A stretch of DNA of 64,000 bases from Citreicella sp. C3M06 (GTDB taxonomy: Bacteria; Pseudomonadota; Alphaproteobacteria; Rhodobacterales; Rhodobacteraceae): contig NZ_JAHKQA010000039.1 in NCBI RefSeq assembly GCF_018860705.1, positions 1-64,000 of the forward strand, written 5' to 3'. The notes below the pieces were generated by a model that searched no databases, was not told the DNA's origin, and was given only the letters and a program-made list of their open reading frames with translations. The position numbers were made by a program, and so were the translations under genes. Below, piece after piece: positions 62,864-64,000 of this stretch (within the stretch, counting starts at the first letter, position 1; the number at the start of each line of letters is the position of its first letter).

Positions 62864-64000
62864 TCAATACGGCGCCAAGTGCTCCACAAGCCTGTTATCT
62901 CGCGCCCCATAAGCCATTCCAAAAACTGGTTTGATTTGTAACGGTATCGCCATTGAGGGATCCCCAAGCACAAGGCCATTGTTGCGCCGTGACCTGTCAC
63001 AGCCGACCTTCCTACCCTCAAGCAACCCTTCCTCGATCCCTTGCTCGATTGAATGAAGCGCGACCGGAAGCCCGGCCTCCTGCCGTTCCTCATCCATCAG
63101 AAGAGAGCAGAGCTTGACGAAGCTGCGCCCGTTTTCCGGATTGTCGAAGAAAACCCGACCGGGTTCGTTGACCAGTTTACGGCGCCGCAGCCGGGCGGCG
63201 AACTCGATGGTATCAAGCCCTCCCGGCGCGCGGATCCACAGGTTGAGCCGTCCGAGGACGGCGGCATGTCCCACCCTGTAAGGAACCTAGAGACAAGCCG
63301 GTTACAACTTTGCCAGCACCGTTTTGTAACGCACCGAAAGCTGCGGATCTGCTTTTCGTAGCCACCCCTCGAGATGAAATGCGCCTGCGTGCGCTGTTCG
63401 TGCCCCGACAGGTTTCGGATCTGGTAGCGGCGGCAGTTGCGAATGGCCGCAATGACATCGGCATGGGCCGCAACAACGGCGTCCCGACAGATCGCCCTGA
63501 GATACTTGGAAAAGCGACTGACATAGATGACATGTTCGCCCCATTTGCCGCACTCGGCGCCGAAGACTGCCCGATGAAGCGCATCTGGGAATCGTAGTCG
63601 TTTTCGATGATGACCTTGCCGGTGGCGGCGGCCATCTGGTGCAGCCGGACCTTTCCCTGGGTCGACATGCTAACGTTTCCGGGCAGTTGGTGGCTTGGAG
63701 TCGTGTAGAGGAGATCCGCCGCTTGCGGTATCGCATCCAGCACCAGCCCGCCCTTGTCGAACGGCACCGGGAACAGGCGGGCGCCCGAGCGCGGAAAACT
63801 GTGCCGCGCATCCGGATAACCGGGGTCTTCGAGGGCGACTTGCGTGCCGGGCCGCATCCTCACCTGAGCAATCATGTGCAAGGCGTGCTGGGTACGCGCG
63901 GTCAGCAGGATATTCTCTGGCCCGGCAAAGATGCCGCGCCTCGGCAGCAGCTCCTTCGGGATCATCTCCGTCAGGAAAGGATCGTCCGCGCCGGAATTGT
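62864..64000 (-). pseudogene. MocR-type (GntR plus aminotransferase domain) regulator, broken and cut by the window end
   Basis: The aminotransferase-like domain of a MocR regulator is read in at least three frames: ENILLTARTQHALHMIAQV and VALEDPGYPDARHSF with VIIENDYDSQMRF (63580-63965); then EHVIYVSRFSKYLRAICRD, holding the expected PLP lysine, in another frame (63490-63550); then LNLWIRAPGGLDTIEFAARL with NEPGRVFFDNP (63120-63260). The N-terminal DNA-binding domain is outside the window. Frameshifts and stops make a working protein unlikely. Confidence 0.75.

Overview
The window looks like chromosome or large-replicon DNA of a marine alphaproteobacterium of the Roseobacter group (Rhodobacteraceae). 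The evidence is high G+C, many catabolic operons each with its own importer, a complete beta-hydroxyaspartate cycle (bhcABCD), a TRAP and a TctABC transporter, and paired FadR-type GntR regulators. This placement is inferred from gene content only.

Layout. (1) 14-6169: a GntR regulator divergent from a TRAP transporter operon (DctP, DctQ, DctM) with a class III CoA-transferase and a crotonase-fold protein, i.e. uptake and CoA activation of an organic acid. (2) 6230-21440, minus strand: one long operon of serine-glyoxylate-type aminotransferase, TctC, TctB, TctA, a fused FAD/Fe-S 2-hydroxyacid dehydrogenase, BhcA, BhcB, BhcC, BhcD, a GAPDH-like enzyme and a malic enzyme, with a divergent GntR regulator at 21676. 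The likely logic is import of a C2 or hydroxy acid, oxidation to glyoxylate, net conversion of two glyoxylate to oxaloacetate by the beta-hydroxyaspartate cycle, and onward flow to pyruvate and gluconeogenesis. (3) 22764-28358: a sugar-type ABC importer headed by a LOG-like protein, divergent from a DeoR regulator. (4) 28359-29198: insertion-sequence debris. (5) 29199-43886, minus strand: an RpiR regulator and a glutamine-synthetase-like ligase, then a decayed branched-chain-type ABC transporter (five pseudogenes), then a second, intact transporter of the same type with an N-formylglutamate-amidohydrolase-like protein, an isochorismatase-like hydrolase, an M20 peptidase and an alpha/beta hydrolase. 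(6) 44478-44729: a small exported protein; 44730-45955 holds no gene I can support. (7) 45956-61192: a hydantoin/ureide-type locus around one LysR regulator. Leftward run a polyamine-type ABC importer, a DUF1028 protein, a cyclic amidohydrolase, a racemase and an ATZ/TRZ amidohydrolase. Rightward run a carbon-nitrogen hydrolase, a second DUF1028 protein, a polar amino-acid-type ABC importer with an MDR oxidoreductase in its midst, and a RidA protein. (8) 61193-64000: IS256-family remnants and a broken MocR-type regulator running off the window.

The points most worth following are the expanded beta-hydroxyaspartate operon under a GntR (not IclR) regulator, the two matching LysR-type palindromes that appear to tie the two arms of the hydantoin-type locus together, the paired DUF1028 proteins with a conserved Thr2, and the decayed transporter next to its intact counterpart. 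No tRNA, rRNA or CRISPR array was seen.
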